DNA of 10,989 bases from an uncultured Ruminococcus sp. (GCA_947589205.1 CANQCJ010000059.1:1-10989); one strand, 5' to 3'. Shown: positions 1 to 6,360, numbered from the stretch's first letter. Numbers and translations are program-made. The notes: generated from the sequence alone by a model not told the origin.

Positions 1-232
1 TGTGTTTATCGAGAGTGATCCTTTTTTTCGGCTCTATGCCGATATATGAATATCTTCCCCACTGGTCCTTATTATCTACGGATTCAAGTATAAAGCAGTT
101 CTCATACGCCGCGTGCAGCGCGTTAAAAAGATGCACAGGGGTAAACGAATCCATCAGCAGCTCGTAAAAGGTCGGTACGTTTTTGTATTTTTTCAACAGC
201 TCGCTGACCTGTTCAACAGACGGATAAAGCAT
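1..232 (-). CDS. trpE: Anthranilate synthase component I, N-terminal fragment (runs off left edge)
   Basis: TrpE converts chorismate and ammonia (from the TrpG glutaminase) to anthranilate, the first committed step of tryptophan synthesis in the cytoplasm. Only the first 77 codons are present; the chorismate-binding C-terminal domain lies outside the window. The start is the ATG at 232-230, preceded by GGAGG at about 243-247. The visible part matches the TrpE N-terminal domain: M-L-Y-P-S opening, then V-P-T-F-Y-E-L and the F-I-L-E-S-V segment at residues 47-52, followed by W-G-R-Y-S-Y-I-G at 58-65. In known TrpE proteins the L-L-E-S element belongs to the tryptophan feedback site, so the enzyme is probably feedback-inhibited. 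The related PabB and MenF are less likely because the gene follows a T-box that reads a Trp codon. That context also suggests it opens a trp operon continuing to the left. Confidence 0.9.
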   Translation of the reverse strand, partial: MLYPSVEQVSELLKKYKNVPTFYELLMDSFTPVHLFNALHAAYENCFILESVDNKDQWGRYSYIGIEPKKRITLDKH

Positions 233-253
233 AAAAAATTCCTCCAATCAAAT

Positions 254-306
254 AAAAAAGTCCTTGACGTTCCAGCGCATAAAAATGCTATGGGACAGTC
301 AAAGAC
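254..306 (-). terminator. Regulated terminator of the trp T-box
   Basis: On the minus strand GTCTTTGAC (306-298) can pair with GTCAAGGAC (268-260), nine pairs including one G-U. The intervening sequence can add further stem or loop. A run of six T follows (259-254). It lies just after the antiterminator and shares its edge with it, as expected for the off-state terminator of a transcriptional T-box. The trpE ribosome-binding site begins immediately downstream. Confidence 0.85.
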
Positions 307-546
307 CGTGGTGCCACCCAGATTCACGGCAAAAATCGCCGCCTCAGCCGATACGCCTTCAAATAAGGTTTATATCGTGTCACACTAACGCAGGAAACGC
401 GGCGGTCGCTACTGAAAAAATTTTTTCTAAAAAAATTTTCCGTTCACAACGCTCCTCACAAATCCATTCGTCCAAAGCTCATGCTGTACGCTCACACCGA
501 CCGCGCACTCTCTGAAAACCTCGCAGAGGACTACTTACCTTTGTTC
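254..546 (-). promoter_or_regulatory. Tryptophan-responsive T-box leader of trpE
   Basis: Read on the minus strand, this leader carries the hallmarks of a tRNA-sensing T-box. Stem I begins near 540 (G-T-A-A-G-T-A-G, then AGAGAG and GGTGTGAG elements). The specifier loop at 470-461 reads GAA-TGG-ATT, so the specifier codon is TGG (466-464), the Trp codon. A long A/T-rich hairpin at 443-411 takes the place of stem III. The conserved T-box sequence TGGGTGGCACC lies at 320-310 and is flanked by CCGTG (329-325) and CACGG (310-306), which can pair as the antiterminator. The TGGC bulge would pair with a tRNA 3' end GCCA, meaning discriminator base G, as in bacterial tRNA-Trp. A competing terminator follows at 306-254. 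Uncharged tRNA-Trp should therefore allow readthrough into trpE. Exact stem I boundaries were set by eye. Confidence 0.93.
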
Positions 547-579
547 ATCGGATTTAAAATATTAAATTAATACTAAATA

Positions 580-599
580 AATTATAGACCCCTATAATT
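580..599 (-). promoter_or_regulatory. Perfect inverted repeat overlapping a possible -10 box of the trp leader
   Basis: AATTATAG (580-587) and CTATAATT (592-599) form a perfect 8-bp inverted repeat with a 4-base spacer. The minus-strand TATAAT at 586-581 is a plausible -10 for the T-box transcript, placing the RNA start near 574 just ahead of stem I. The matching -35 position (about 609-604, TAGGAA) is poor. The element could instead be a weak A/T-rich terminator for the dac operon ending at 637, since TTTATTT follows on the minus strand, or an operator. The three readings cannot be separated from sequence alone. Confidence 0.35.
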
Positions 600-636
600 A
601 ATTTTCCTACGGGATTTATTGAATTTATTGTTAAAG

Positions 637-2052
637 TTATTTTTTGTATTTTTTCTGTATCCGTATAATATGAATGCTAACAAACGAAACGGCGAACACG
701 ATAATAATTATGACCGCCCACTTAAACTCGTTCGACTTCGGGTATGCCTTTGCTATTTCGGCTTTTTCGGCGGTCTTGGAGCGGTTGACCGAATTTGTCG
801 CGACAAGCGGTATCTCGGCTAACGTCTCGCCCTGATAGGTAAGGGTTATCCGTCCGAGCTGATCTCCGGCATATACCGGAGCTATAACGTTGTCGCAGAC
901 CTCTATCTCGCGCTTTACCTCATCGGTCTTTATGTAGGTCGGCCAAAGCCTGCTGAAGCCCTCCTGCGGTTTAAGCGTCACATAGTCCACTCCGTCCGCG
1001 CCGAATTCCACCTTAGCTTCTCTCAGCTCGCTCGCAGGGTCGACAAAGGAGGTCTCCTCTATCCAGTCATACGCCCATTCGTAGAGGTTTATATGGTCTA
1101 TAAAATTATAGTACACAACGTCGTCTGCATAGACCGAATCGGGATTTTCCTCGCCCTTGGCTATATCCTCCTCGAGCTTGTCGAGCGGCGCGCCCATCGA
1201 GACTATCATATATCTTCCCTCTTCGCTGACAGCATAAGACGCAAGGCATCTTCCCGCAAGGTCGAGCGTGCCGGTCTTTATGCCCATGCAGCCGTTGTAA
1301 TAATACAGGCTGCTCTCACATAGCATGGAATTTGTGTTGTATATATACGTCCCGTCCGGGTGAAAGTCCGTCGGCGGGAGGGTATAGTCATACATCGAAA
1401 CGATCTCGGCAAAGACCGGGTATGTATCGAGCGCGTAAACGCACATCTTCGCTATATCGGCGCAGGTGGTATAGTTGTTGTCGCCGGAAAGTCCGTGGGC
1501 GTTGGAAAAATGCGAATCGTTCATTTTAAGCTCTTTTGCTTTTTCGTTCATTTTTTCCACGAACCTGTCGATAGATCCGCACATACCTATAGCTATGATA
1601 TTAGCCGCTTCGCAGGCGGACGGCAGCATCAGCGCGCAGAGCAGGTCGTAGCAGCTCAGCTCCTCAAACGGCTGAATGTCCGCAGTGGACGCGCCCGTTC
1701 CGTAAAGCTCGTCAAACGCTTCGCTTCCCGCCGAGTATCGCGTGCTCTTTAAAAGCTCCTCGTCCCCGTCAAATTCATCGAGCAGCACTATCGCCGTCAT
1801 TATCTTGGTCAGCGAAGCGGGAACGCGCTGTTTATCACTGTCGATATCTATAAGCACGTCGTTCGTATCCATATTGAACATATATACGGACTCCGAACGC
1901 AGCGTAAGCTCCTTTGGTTCGCCGTCCTCGTCAAATCCGGTTATCGGCTGAAAATCGAGCGCGTCTGCCCGTAAAGCTCCCGCAGTGCCGCAAAATAAAA
2001 GCACAAGCGTTATCAATAACGCAGACAGCCTCGACGGCTTGGATCTCCTCAT
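637..2052 (-). CDS. D-alanyl-D-alanine carboxypeptidase, peptidase S11 family (DacF/PBP5-like)
   Basis: A penicillin-binding D,D-peptidase that trims the terminal D-Ala of peptidoglycan stem peptides outside the membrane. It has a signal sequence (residues about 8-30), then the acylation motif S-L-T-K at 80-83 (Ser80 nucleophile, Lys83), a second motif S-A-C at 145-147, and K-T-G at 259-261. Family members usually have S-x-N at the second motif; Cys147 replaces the Asn. A C-terminal beta-rich domain (about 330-430) and a hydrophobic segment at about 445-465 followed by K/R residues suggest membrane anchoring by a true transmembrane helix. At 471 residues it is somewhat longer than typical DacA/DacF because of this tail. 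The ATG overlaps the TGA of the upstream gene (ATGA), so translation is probably coupled. It is the last gene of a three-gene operon. The family is certain; a transpeptidase-like bias is inference. Confidence 0.93.
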   Translation of the reverse strand: MRRSKPSRLSALLITLVLLFCGTAGALRADALDFQPITGFDEDGEPKELTLRSESVYMFNMDTNDVLIDIDSDKQRVPASLTKIMTAIVLLDEFDGDEELLKSTRYSAGSEAFDELYGTGASTADIQPFEELSCYDLLCALMLPSACEAANIIAIGMCGSIDRFVEKMNEKAKELKMNDSHFSNAHGLSGDNNYTTCADIAKMCVYALDTYPVFAEIVSMYDYTLPPTDFHPDGTYIYNTNSMLCESSLYYYNGCMGIKTGTLDLAGRCLASYAVSEEGRYMIVSMGAPLDKLEEDIAKGEENPDSVYADDVVYYNFIDHINLYEWAYDWIEETSFVDPASELREAKVEFGADGVDYVTLKPQEGFSRLWPTYIKTDEVKREIEVCDNVIAPVYAGDQLGRITLTYQGETLAEIPLVATNSVNRSKTAEKAEIAKAYPKSNEFKWAVIIIIVFAVSFVSIHIIRIQKKYKK

Positions 2053-2792
2053 CGGTAAATATCTCTCCCTCTATATTCAAACAGCTTGCGGCGTCCGAGC
2101 TTTCCCGCTTCGCCAAGTCTGCCGAGATAGCAGAGAGCGTTCACGGTCTTTTGCGCGCAGCCGTAGCTTACTTCGGCTTTTTTTGCAAAATCGTCTATCG
2201 TAAATTTTTCCGGCAGACCCGCCGGTATGAATTGGTCAAAATCGCTTGTTATAATAATATCCGTTTCGGAAACTATCCCTGTCGGTATGCGGTCGACGCG
2301 GTGAGAGCCTTTTTTTCGGTCTTTTGACCAGCCGTCAAGCGTCCTGCGCTCGTGAAGCTCCAGCATTATCAGCTTTAGATGAAAGCGCGGATTATCGAGC
2401 GTGTATTTTATCTTGATAAGCTCATGGAACGCCTCGCAGGGGCGCGCTTTTTTCGGTGAACGGCGCGGCTTTGTAAGCTCCCCGGTCTCGGGATCGACCC
2501 ACGAAAGATATTTTACCGCCGCCATCGGATAAACGACCGTAACATCTGTATAGTCGAGCAGTACCTCGAGCTTAGGGCGCAGCTTTGTGAAATTGCCGGT
2601 CTGTATTTCATATATGCCGTTTTCTCCGACAATATCGGCAACATACTTACCTATTTTCACCTCGTGGTTTTCGCCGTTGGGTTCGATGTAATTTTTCAGC
2701 ACGGCGTGAAGCGTTTTTTCCCCAAGCGTGCCTATGCCGGCATCTCTTCTGTCCGCCTGCTCGCAGGCGTTTAAAAAAGCGAGCTTATCCAT
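2049..2792 (-). CDS. Uncharacterised protein, possible PD-(D/E)XK-like N-terminus plus winged-helix C-terminus
   Basis: I do not recognise a named family. The 247-residue soluble protein has no signal peptide or membrane helix. Residues 20-66 read as helix-strand-strand with Glu25 (G-E-K-T-L-H), Asp53 (Y-V-A-D-I-V) and E62-I-Q64 (I-Y-E-I-Q-T). This spacing resembles the E...D...ExK core of restriction-endonuclease-like folds, with Gln in place of the usual Lys. The middle (105-170) is strongly basic, with several K/R clusters and a W-S-K-D-R-K-K segment suited to nucleic-acid contact. Residues about 195-240 look like a winged helix (F-T-I-D-D-F-A-K-K-A, then a recognition-like helix and G-R-R-K-L-F-E-Y wing). 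The start ATG shares one base with the stop of the PrsA-like gene (TGATG), and the stop overlaps the dac start, so it is embedded in an envelope operon. A DNA/RNA-binding or processing role is inference. Confidence 0.8.
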   Translation of the reverse strand: MDKLAFLNACEQADRRDAGIGTLGEKTLHAVLKNYIEPNGENHEVKIGKYVADIVGENGIYEIQTGNFTKLRPKLEVLLDYTDVTVVYPMAAVKYLSWVDPETGELTKPRRSPKKARPCEAFHELIKIKYTLDNPRFHLKLIMLELHERRTLDGWSKDRKKGSHRVDRIPTGIVSETDIIITSDFDQFIPAGLPEKFTIDDFAKKAEVSYGCAQKTVNALCYLGRLGEAGKLGRRKLFEYRGRDIYR

Positions 2793-4030
2793 CAGGATAT
2801 GCTGTCGATGTCAAGACTTCTGTAGGTGTCGGTGTAGACTACCTCCATTTCCGACAGCTTGTCGGAATATATCTGCTGACGGCTCGGCATATCGTAATCG
2901 GCTATGAGCGTTGAGATATTTTCCTCGATATAGTCGTTATCGAGAGGCAGACGCTTTAAAACGAACCAGCCGTAGGAGGTGCTTTCGATCACATCGCTCG
3001 ACTCTCCCTCTTCAAGCGCAAAAGCCGCGTCAATGTATTCGCTCACAAGCAGACTGTCAGGCGAAAGGTAATAGCCCTGCTCGTTGTTTTCCATTGCCGG
3101 ATCCCAGCCGTATTCGGAGATAAGCTCGTCAAAATCCTCCCCGTCAGCAGCCTTCTGCGCTATCTCGTCGGCAAGCGCTTTAGCCTGTTCCTTCGCTTCA
3201 TTCTGCGCGTCCTCATCGAGCGCGTAATAGGCGTTGTTTTTAGCGTTGATCTTCTGGTCAAGCGAATAGGAATCAAACTCTCCGCTGACGGTCTCGTCGG
3301 TTATCTCCGCCTTGCAGCTGTAGGGTATATACACCGATTTTATCCGCGCGAATTTCGTCTTGTCCTCGATTATGCTCCTGAAATCCTCCTCGGAGGTAGC
3401 GTAGATACCGCCGTTTGTGAAAAGCTCGTCCTCGCACTTGACGGAGCAGTGAGCCGCCTCCAGCCTTTTTCTGTAGACCGCTTCGGTCATATACTCCTGA
3501 GCGAGAAGCTTATCCATTTCCTCCTGAGAGCCGGCCGTCTCGACAAGCTCTGCTATCTCCTCGTCTATCTGCTTTTGGTCGTCCTCGTCAAGAGTTATCG
3601 AATTTTCCTCGCAGAATTTAAAAAACACAAAGTCCTGCTTAATAGAGGTAATAACGCTTTCGAGGAGCATATCGAAACCGCCGTCGACGCTTCTGAGCGT
3701 ATCGAGAGTAAGTCCTGCATTTTGCTGAAGATTCATAAGCGTATAATAATAGTAGAACCTGAACGTATCAAAATCTATATCCATGCCGTCGACGGTGCAG
3801 ATAACAAGCCCGTCGGTGTCGAGCTCTTTTCCGTCTACTATCAGCTTAGGCTCTGCGATCTCGGCGGTCTCGTCCGCCGCCGAAGCGGTATCGGCAGCCG
3901 AGGAGGTATCCGCGGCAGATGAGCTGTCAGCCGAGGACGACGGCGTTTTATCCTTTTTGCCGGAGCAGGCGCTCAGCACAGTCAGGCAAAGTACAAGAGA
4001 GACCGCCGCGGCGGCAAATCTTTTTATCAT
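2792..4030 (-). CDS. PrsA/SurA-like lipoprotein with parvulin-type (rotamase) region
   Basis: Probably an extracytoplasmic folding factor: PrsA-type lipoproteins help secreted proteins fold at the outer face of the membrane, including penicillin-binding proteins. The N-terminus is a lipoprotein signal with lipobox L-S-A-C (Cys22). A low-complexity linker of S, A, D and T follows (about 29-58). The middle (about 60-230) is helical and chaperone-like (SurA_N/PrsA style). The C-terminal half shows the parvulin pattern: repeated A/E/K helix ahead of G-E-D-F-D-E-L-I (297-304), then G-Y-Y-L-S-P (319-324), F-A-L-E-E-G-E-S-S-D-V (337-347) and Y-G-W-F-V-L-K-R (353-360). The classical catalytic His residues are not evident, so isomerase activity is uncertain. 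A GGAA-type ribosome site precedes the ATG. It is first in an operon with a D,D-peptidase, a plausible client. Confidence 0.85.
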   Translation of the reverse strand: MIKRFAAAAVSLVLCLTVLSACSGKKDKTPSSSADSSSAADTSSAADTASAADETAEIAEPKLIVDGKELDTDGLVICTVDGMDIDFDTFRFYYYYTLMNLQQNAGLTLDTLRSVDGGFDMLLESVITSIKQDFVFFKFCEENSITLDEDDQKQIDEEIAELVETAGSQEEMDKLLAQEYMTEAVYRKRLEAAHCSVKCEDELFTNGGIYATSEEDFRSIIEDKTKFARIKSVYIPYSCKAEITDETVSGEFDSYSLDQKINAKNNAYYALDEDAQNEAKEQAKALADEIAQKAADGEDFDELISEYGWDPAMENNEQGYYLSPDSLLVSEYIDAAFALEEGESSDVIESTSYGWFVLKRLPLDNDYIEENISTLIADYDMPSRQQIYSDKLSEMEVVYTDTYRSLDIDSIS

Positions 4031-4080
4031 GATATTTTGTTCCTTTCCGTTTTCACACTTTTATATTCCTATAAGCATAC

Positions 4081-4093
4081 ATTATATATTATA
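4081..4093 (-). promoter_or_regulatory. Possible -10 boxes of the prsA-like/dac operon
   Basis: Two minus-strand TATAAT hexamers lie at 4093-4088 and 4086-4081, about 50 bases upstream of the lipoprotein ATG. No good TTGACA is found at 16-18 bases from either; the nearest candidates are TATCAT- or TTCATA-like. The position in a divergent intergenic region supports a promoter here, but the exact boxes are uncertain. Confidence 0.35.
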
Positions 4094-4140
4094 TTGGACT
4101 TATATGATAGCTTTATGAACATTGTATAAATTTTTTTGTA

Positions 4141-4169
4141 TTGACAAAACTCATATATTGTTGTATAAT
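4141..4169 (+). promoter_or_regulatory. Consensus sigma-A promoter for the HAD phosphatase gene
   Basis: TTGACA (4141-4146) and TATAAT (4164-4169) are separated by exactly 17 bases, a perfect match to the housekeeping consensus. Transcription should start near 4176. This rules out translation starts further upstream (such as the ATG at 4122) and supports the TTG at 4206. It is divergent from the prsA-like operon. Confidence 0.9.
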
Positions 4170-4205
4170 ATACATAATAGCAGATATCGGTTGGGAGTGG
4201 TGAAA

Positions 4206-4868
4206 TTGCTCAAAGGCGTTTTGTTCGATATGGACGGACTTATGGTAGATACCGAAAAGCTGTACACGCGCTTCTGGATACAGGCCGCCGGCGAATACGG
4301 CTTTGACATGAAGCCCGAGCATACTTTTTATATACGCTCTCTTGCGGCGGAATTTGCAGCATCATATTTGCAGGGTATCTTCGGGGAGGATTTTGATTAT
4401 TTCAAGGTGCGCGACAGGCGCAGAAGGATCATGTACGACTATATCGAGCAAAACGGTATAGAAAAGAAAAAGGGTCTCGATGAGCTTCTTGAGTTTATCC
4501 GTGTAAAAGGCTTAAAATGCGCCGTCTGCACGGCGAGCAATCTCAGGCGCACCGAGAGATTCTTAAAAAGCATAGACGTCTGCGATAATTTTGAAGCGTT
4601 TGTCTGCGCGGAGATGATAGCGCACGGCAAGCCGATGCCGGATATCTATCTTGCCGGAGCAAAAGCGCTGGGCTTAGACCCGGGCGAGTGTCTCGCCTTG
4701 GAGGATTCTCAAAACGGGATAACCTCCGCTCACGCGGCAGGCTGCATAACGGTGATGGTCCCCGATATGACCCCGCCCGGAGAGTATGAAAAATCAAAAG
4801 TATATGCCGTCTGCAGCGACCTCTCAAGGGTCATAGATGTCATAGACGAGCTTACAAAACAGTTCTGA
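4206..4868 (+). CDS. HAD-superfamily hydrolase, subfamily IA (beta-phosphoglucomutase/phosphatase-like)
   Basis: A cytoplasmic phosphotransferase or phosphatase of the haloacid dehalogenase superfamily, acting through an aspartyl-phosphate. Motif I is D8-M-D10-G-L-M-V-D-T, motif II C-T-A-S at 108-111 (Thr109), motif III Lys142 in H-G-K-P-M-P-D, and motif IV L-E-D-S-Q-N-G with Glu166-Asp167. The helical C1 cap lies between motif I and II, as in PgmB and phosphoglycolate phosphatases. I chose the TTG start at 4206, giving 220 residues, the usual length. GGGAG sits 8 bases upstream, and the frame upstream of it contains the promoter. The GTG codons at 4197 and 4200 are too close to that site. 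Substrate cannot be told from sequence. The downstream gene follows 12 bases later in the same frame after TGA and TAG stops. Confidence 0.92.
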   Translation: MLKGVLFDMDGLMVDTEKLYTRFWIQAAGEYGFDMKPEHTFYIRSLAAEFAASYLQGIFGEDFDYFKVRDRRRRIMYDYIEQNGIEKKKGLDELLEFIRVKGLKCAVCTASNLRRTERFLKSIDVCDNFEAFVCAEMIAHGKPMPDIYLAGAKALGLDPGECLALEDSQNGITSAHAAGCITVMVPDMTPPGEYEKSKVYAVCSDLSRVIDVIDELTKQF

Positions 4869-4880
4869 AGCCGGTACTAG

Positions 4881-5318
4881 CTGTCCACAAGACTTCCGTA
4901 TTTTCTCGGGCTGTTACTCGTTTTTGTCGGTCTGCCCTATGCTGCGTATAAGCTGTATTTTGCTTACCAGAACAATCTGTACACAAAGTACACCGAGACC
5001 GCGTCATATGTAACAAAGGACGACAATTTCACCGTCATGGTGATGGATACAAAAAACTATTCCGACCCTGACAAGATCGACGCTAAGATATATCTTGTAG
5101 AAAACGCGACCAACGCGCCGCATTACATCGCTTCGCTCTCCTATTGGGACTACGACAGCACCGAGATAGATTTCTATGAAGAAACCGCAATGGGGCATTT
5201 CGTCACCGTCCATATAAAGGATTCAAGCGGTCAGCAGGACGTAAAGCTCGACTGCGATAAGATGAAAAAATACAAGGACGCGGCAAAAACCGTGTCGGGC
5301 GCGGAGTCTGCGGCATAA
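4881..5318 (+). CDS. Small membrane-anchored protein of unknown function, start codon missing or non-standard
   Basis: Function not recognised. The open frame after the TAG at 4878-4880 encodes a convincing N-terminal membrane anchor (L-P-Y-F-L-G-L-L-L-V-F-V-G-L-P-Y, nucleotides 4893-4940), then a polar extracytoplasmic region of about 120 residues rich in Y, D and K (mixed beta/helix) ending in a K/A/E tail. No ATG, GTG or TTG occurs in this frame before the ATG at 5037. That ATG has no well-spaced ribosome site and would discard the anchor. Possible explanations are a CTG start at 4881 or 4911, a start-destroying mutation or indel (making this a decaying gene), or a sequence error. It most likely shares the transcript of the HAD gene. 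The protein-coding nature of the frame is well supported; the 5' end is not. Confidence 0.6.
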   Translation: MSTRLPYFLGLLLVFVGLPYAAYKLYFAYQNNLYTKYTETASYVTKDDNFTVMVMDTKNYSDPDKIDAKIYLVENATNAPHYIASLSYWDYDSTEIDFYEETAMGHFVTVHIKDSSGQQDVKLDCDKMKKYKDAAKTVSGAESAA

Positions 5319-5360
5319 GAAACTTTATGAATACAAAACATTCTCTTTACATTTTTTATC

Positions 5361-5389
5361 TTGACCTGTCCGCGATTTTGTGCTATAAT
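5361..5389 (+). promoter_or_regulatory. Sigma-A promoter for the 5429 gene
   Basis: TTGACC (5361-5366), a 17-base spacer and TATAAT (5384-5389). Expected transcription start is near 5396, leaving a leader of about 33 bases before the ATG at 5429. This argues against the upstream in-frame ATG at 5327 as the translation start. Confidence 0.85.
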
Positions 5390-5428
5390 GTTGTTTATCA
5401 ATCCTTATTCAGAAAAGAGCTGCTGCAA

Positions 5429-5986
5429 ATGAAAAAATTTGCCATTTATTTATCCGAAACGGGATATTACTATTATGAATATATCGACAGTCTCGACCAA
5501 CTCTCCGGCTCATGGCTTGCGGCTGTCGTTACCGAGGACGTTCTTCCGATCGTTCTTGACAAAAGCGGCGGTTATTCGCATTTCACCGGCGACGATTACA
5601 ATTTTGTAGAGCTTATCGAAAGCGATAAGGACTGCCCGCTGCCGCTCGAGAAAATGTTTTTCAAAAACGATGAGAATTTCAAGCTCGGCTGGATGTCCCC
5701 CGACGGCGACACCTATTCCTGCGACTACACCGGCCACACCAAAGCGGCGACCATGCTCGCGGCGAAGTTTTTCCCGAAAGCGAAGCTCCCCGAGACCGCT
5801 CTCGGCACGGCGGGCTGGCTTAAGATCATCGACTCCTGGGACGGCACCGAAAGAAAGCACGGTCAGTTCGTCTACTCGCTCACCGGAAAAATTACCAAGC
5901 GTCAGGCGGACAGGCTGTTCGACCTCGGACTGTACAAAAACGAAGAAGTCAAGCGAATGCTCACCGACTGCGAAAACGATTGGTAG
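5429..5986 (+). CDS. Hypothetical protein with a W-x-S-P-D-G motif
   Basis: No named family recognised. The 185-residue protein is soluble, without signal peptide or membrane helix, and rich in aromatic residues (Y-Y-Y-Y at 13-16). Residues 88-103 read G-W-M-S-P-D-G-D-T-Y-S-C-D-Y-T-G-H, followed by a helix (A-A-T-M-L-A-A-K) and then G-W-L-K-I at 129-133. A closing helical part (L-T-G-K-I-T-K-R-Q-A-D-R-L-F-D) leads to a short acidic end. The G-W-x-S-P-D-G ... H ... A ... G-W-L-K-I pattern reminds me of small Firmicutes proteins where it precedes a helical tail, but I cannot name them with certainty. The start at 5429 is chosen because a consensus promoter ends at 5389 and a modest AGAAAAGAG site precedes it. 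The gene is monocistronic and ends at a strong hairpin terminator three bases after the stop. Confidence 0.82.
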   Translation: MKKFAIYLSETGYYYYEYIDSLDQLSGSWLAAVVTEDVLPIVLDKSGGYSHFTGDDYNFVELIESDKDCPLPLEKMFFKNDENFKLGWMSPDGDTYSCDYTGHTKAATMLAAKFFPKAKLPETALGTAGWLKIIDSWDGTERKHGQFVYSLTGKITKRQADRLFDLGLYKNEEVKRMLTDCENDW

Positions 5987-5988
5987 GG

Positions 5989-6020
5989 AAATAATGACCG
6001 CCTGCGCGGTCATTATTTCT
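5989..6020 (+). terminator. Strong Rho-independent terminator after the 5429 gene
   Basis: AAATAATGACCGC (5989-6001) pairs perfectly with GCGGTCATTATTT (6006-6018) around a CTGC loop, a 13-bp stem. The A/T base of the stem supplies the terminal T tract. It starts two bases after the TAG stop. A second hairpin, AAGTTTTCC-TGC-GGAAAACTT (6023-6043), follows immediately and may reinforce it. Confidence 0.85.
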
Positions 6021-6110
6021 TGAAGTTTTCCTGCGGAAAACTTCCCCGCTTTTTATGTATATCATTGTCTGCGCGGTCATTCAAACCTGAGGCCTTCCTG
6101 CGGAAAACTT
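6002..6110. repeat. Degenerate 67-bp direct repeat with palindromic cores
   Basis: Two exact blocks recur at the same 67-bp offset: CTGCGCGGTCATT at 6002-6014 and 6069-6081, and TTCCTGCGGAAAACTT at 6028-6043 and 6095-6110. The sequence between the blocks has diverged. In the first unit both blocks are part of hairpins (the terminator arm and the AAGTTTTCC/GGAAAACTT palindrome). In the second unit the left hairpin arms are lost. This looks like a duplicated, decaying intergenic element, possibly one member of a dispersed palindromic family. Confidence 0.7.
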
Positions 6111-6360
6111 TCCTCCTCCATACGATGTTCGTTCGGGCAGGGAACAATTAAAATTTCCCTATTTCGGCATTGTTAAATATCTCCATCTATCTTGCCGTAC
6201 CCCTTTTTCGCGCTCACAGCGCACCGCCAATATACCAAAATTTGCCGCTTTTGCGGACTTTTTCGGTGGAAATTTCATTAAAATTTAGCTTAAATATTAA
6301 AAATATTTCTTGAAAACAGGTTTTTTGTGAAAAAAACTCGTTTTTTTTTACAAAAAACTA
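6111..6360. other. Non-coding, A/T-rich intergenic stretch with small hairpins
   Basis: No credible gene on either strand. Weak hairpins are visible: GGGAA...TTCCC near 6149-6170, GCGCT-CAC-AGCGC near 6210-6222, and CCGC-TTTT-GCGG followed by five T at 6245-6263, which could be a minor terminator. From about 6280 the sequence becomes strongly A/T-rich with long A and T runs, plausibly an upstream (UP-like) element of the promoter at 6361. No riboswitch class was recognised. Confidence 0.5.

Noticed and set aside
113..515. Plus-strand open frames across the trpE start and its leader
   Set aside because: The region is explained on the minus strand by TrpE and a complete T-box RNA.
4122..4205. 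In-frame upstream extension of the HAD gene from the ATG at 4122
   Set aside because: The extension contains the perfect promoter at 4141-4169, and the encoded residues do not resemble a HAD N-terminus; the TTG at 4206 with GGGAG upstream fits the family length.
5327..5428. In-frame upstream extension of the 5429 gene
   Set aside because: It spans a TTGACC/N17/TATAAT promoter, so the ATG would lie upstream of the transcription start.
5510..6013. Long minus-strand open frame opposite the 5429 gene
   Set aside because: It would begin inside the terminator hairpin and shows no recognisable motif; it is best explained as antisense to the plus-strand gene.
6002..6110. CRISPR array
   Set aside because: Only two degenerate repeats with no constant-length spacers and no cas genes nearby.
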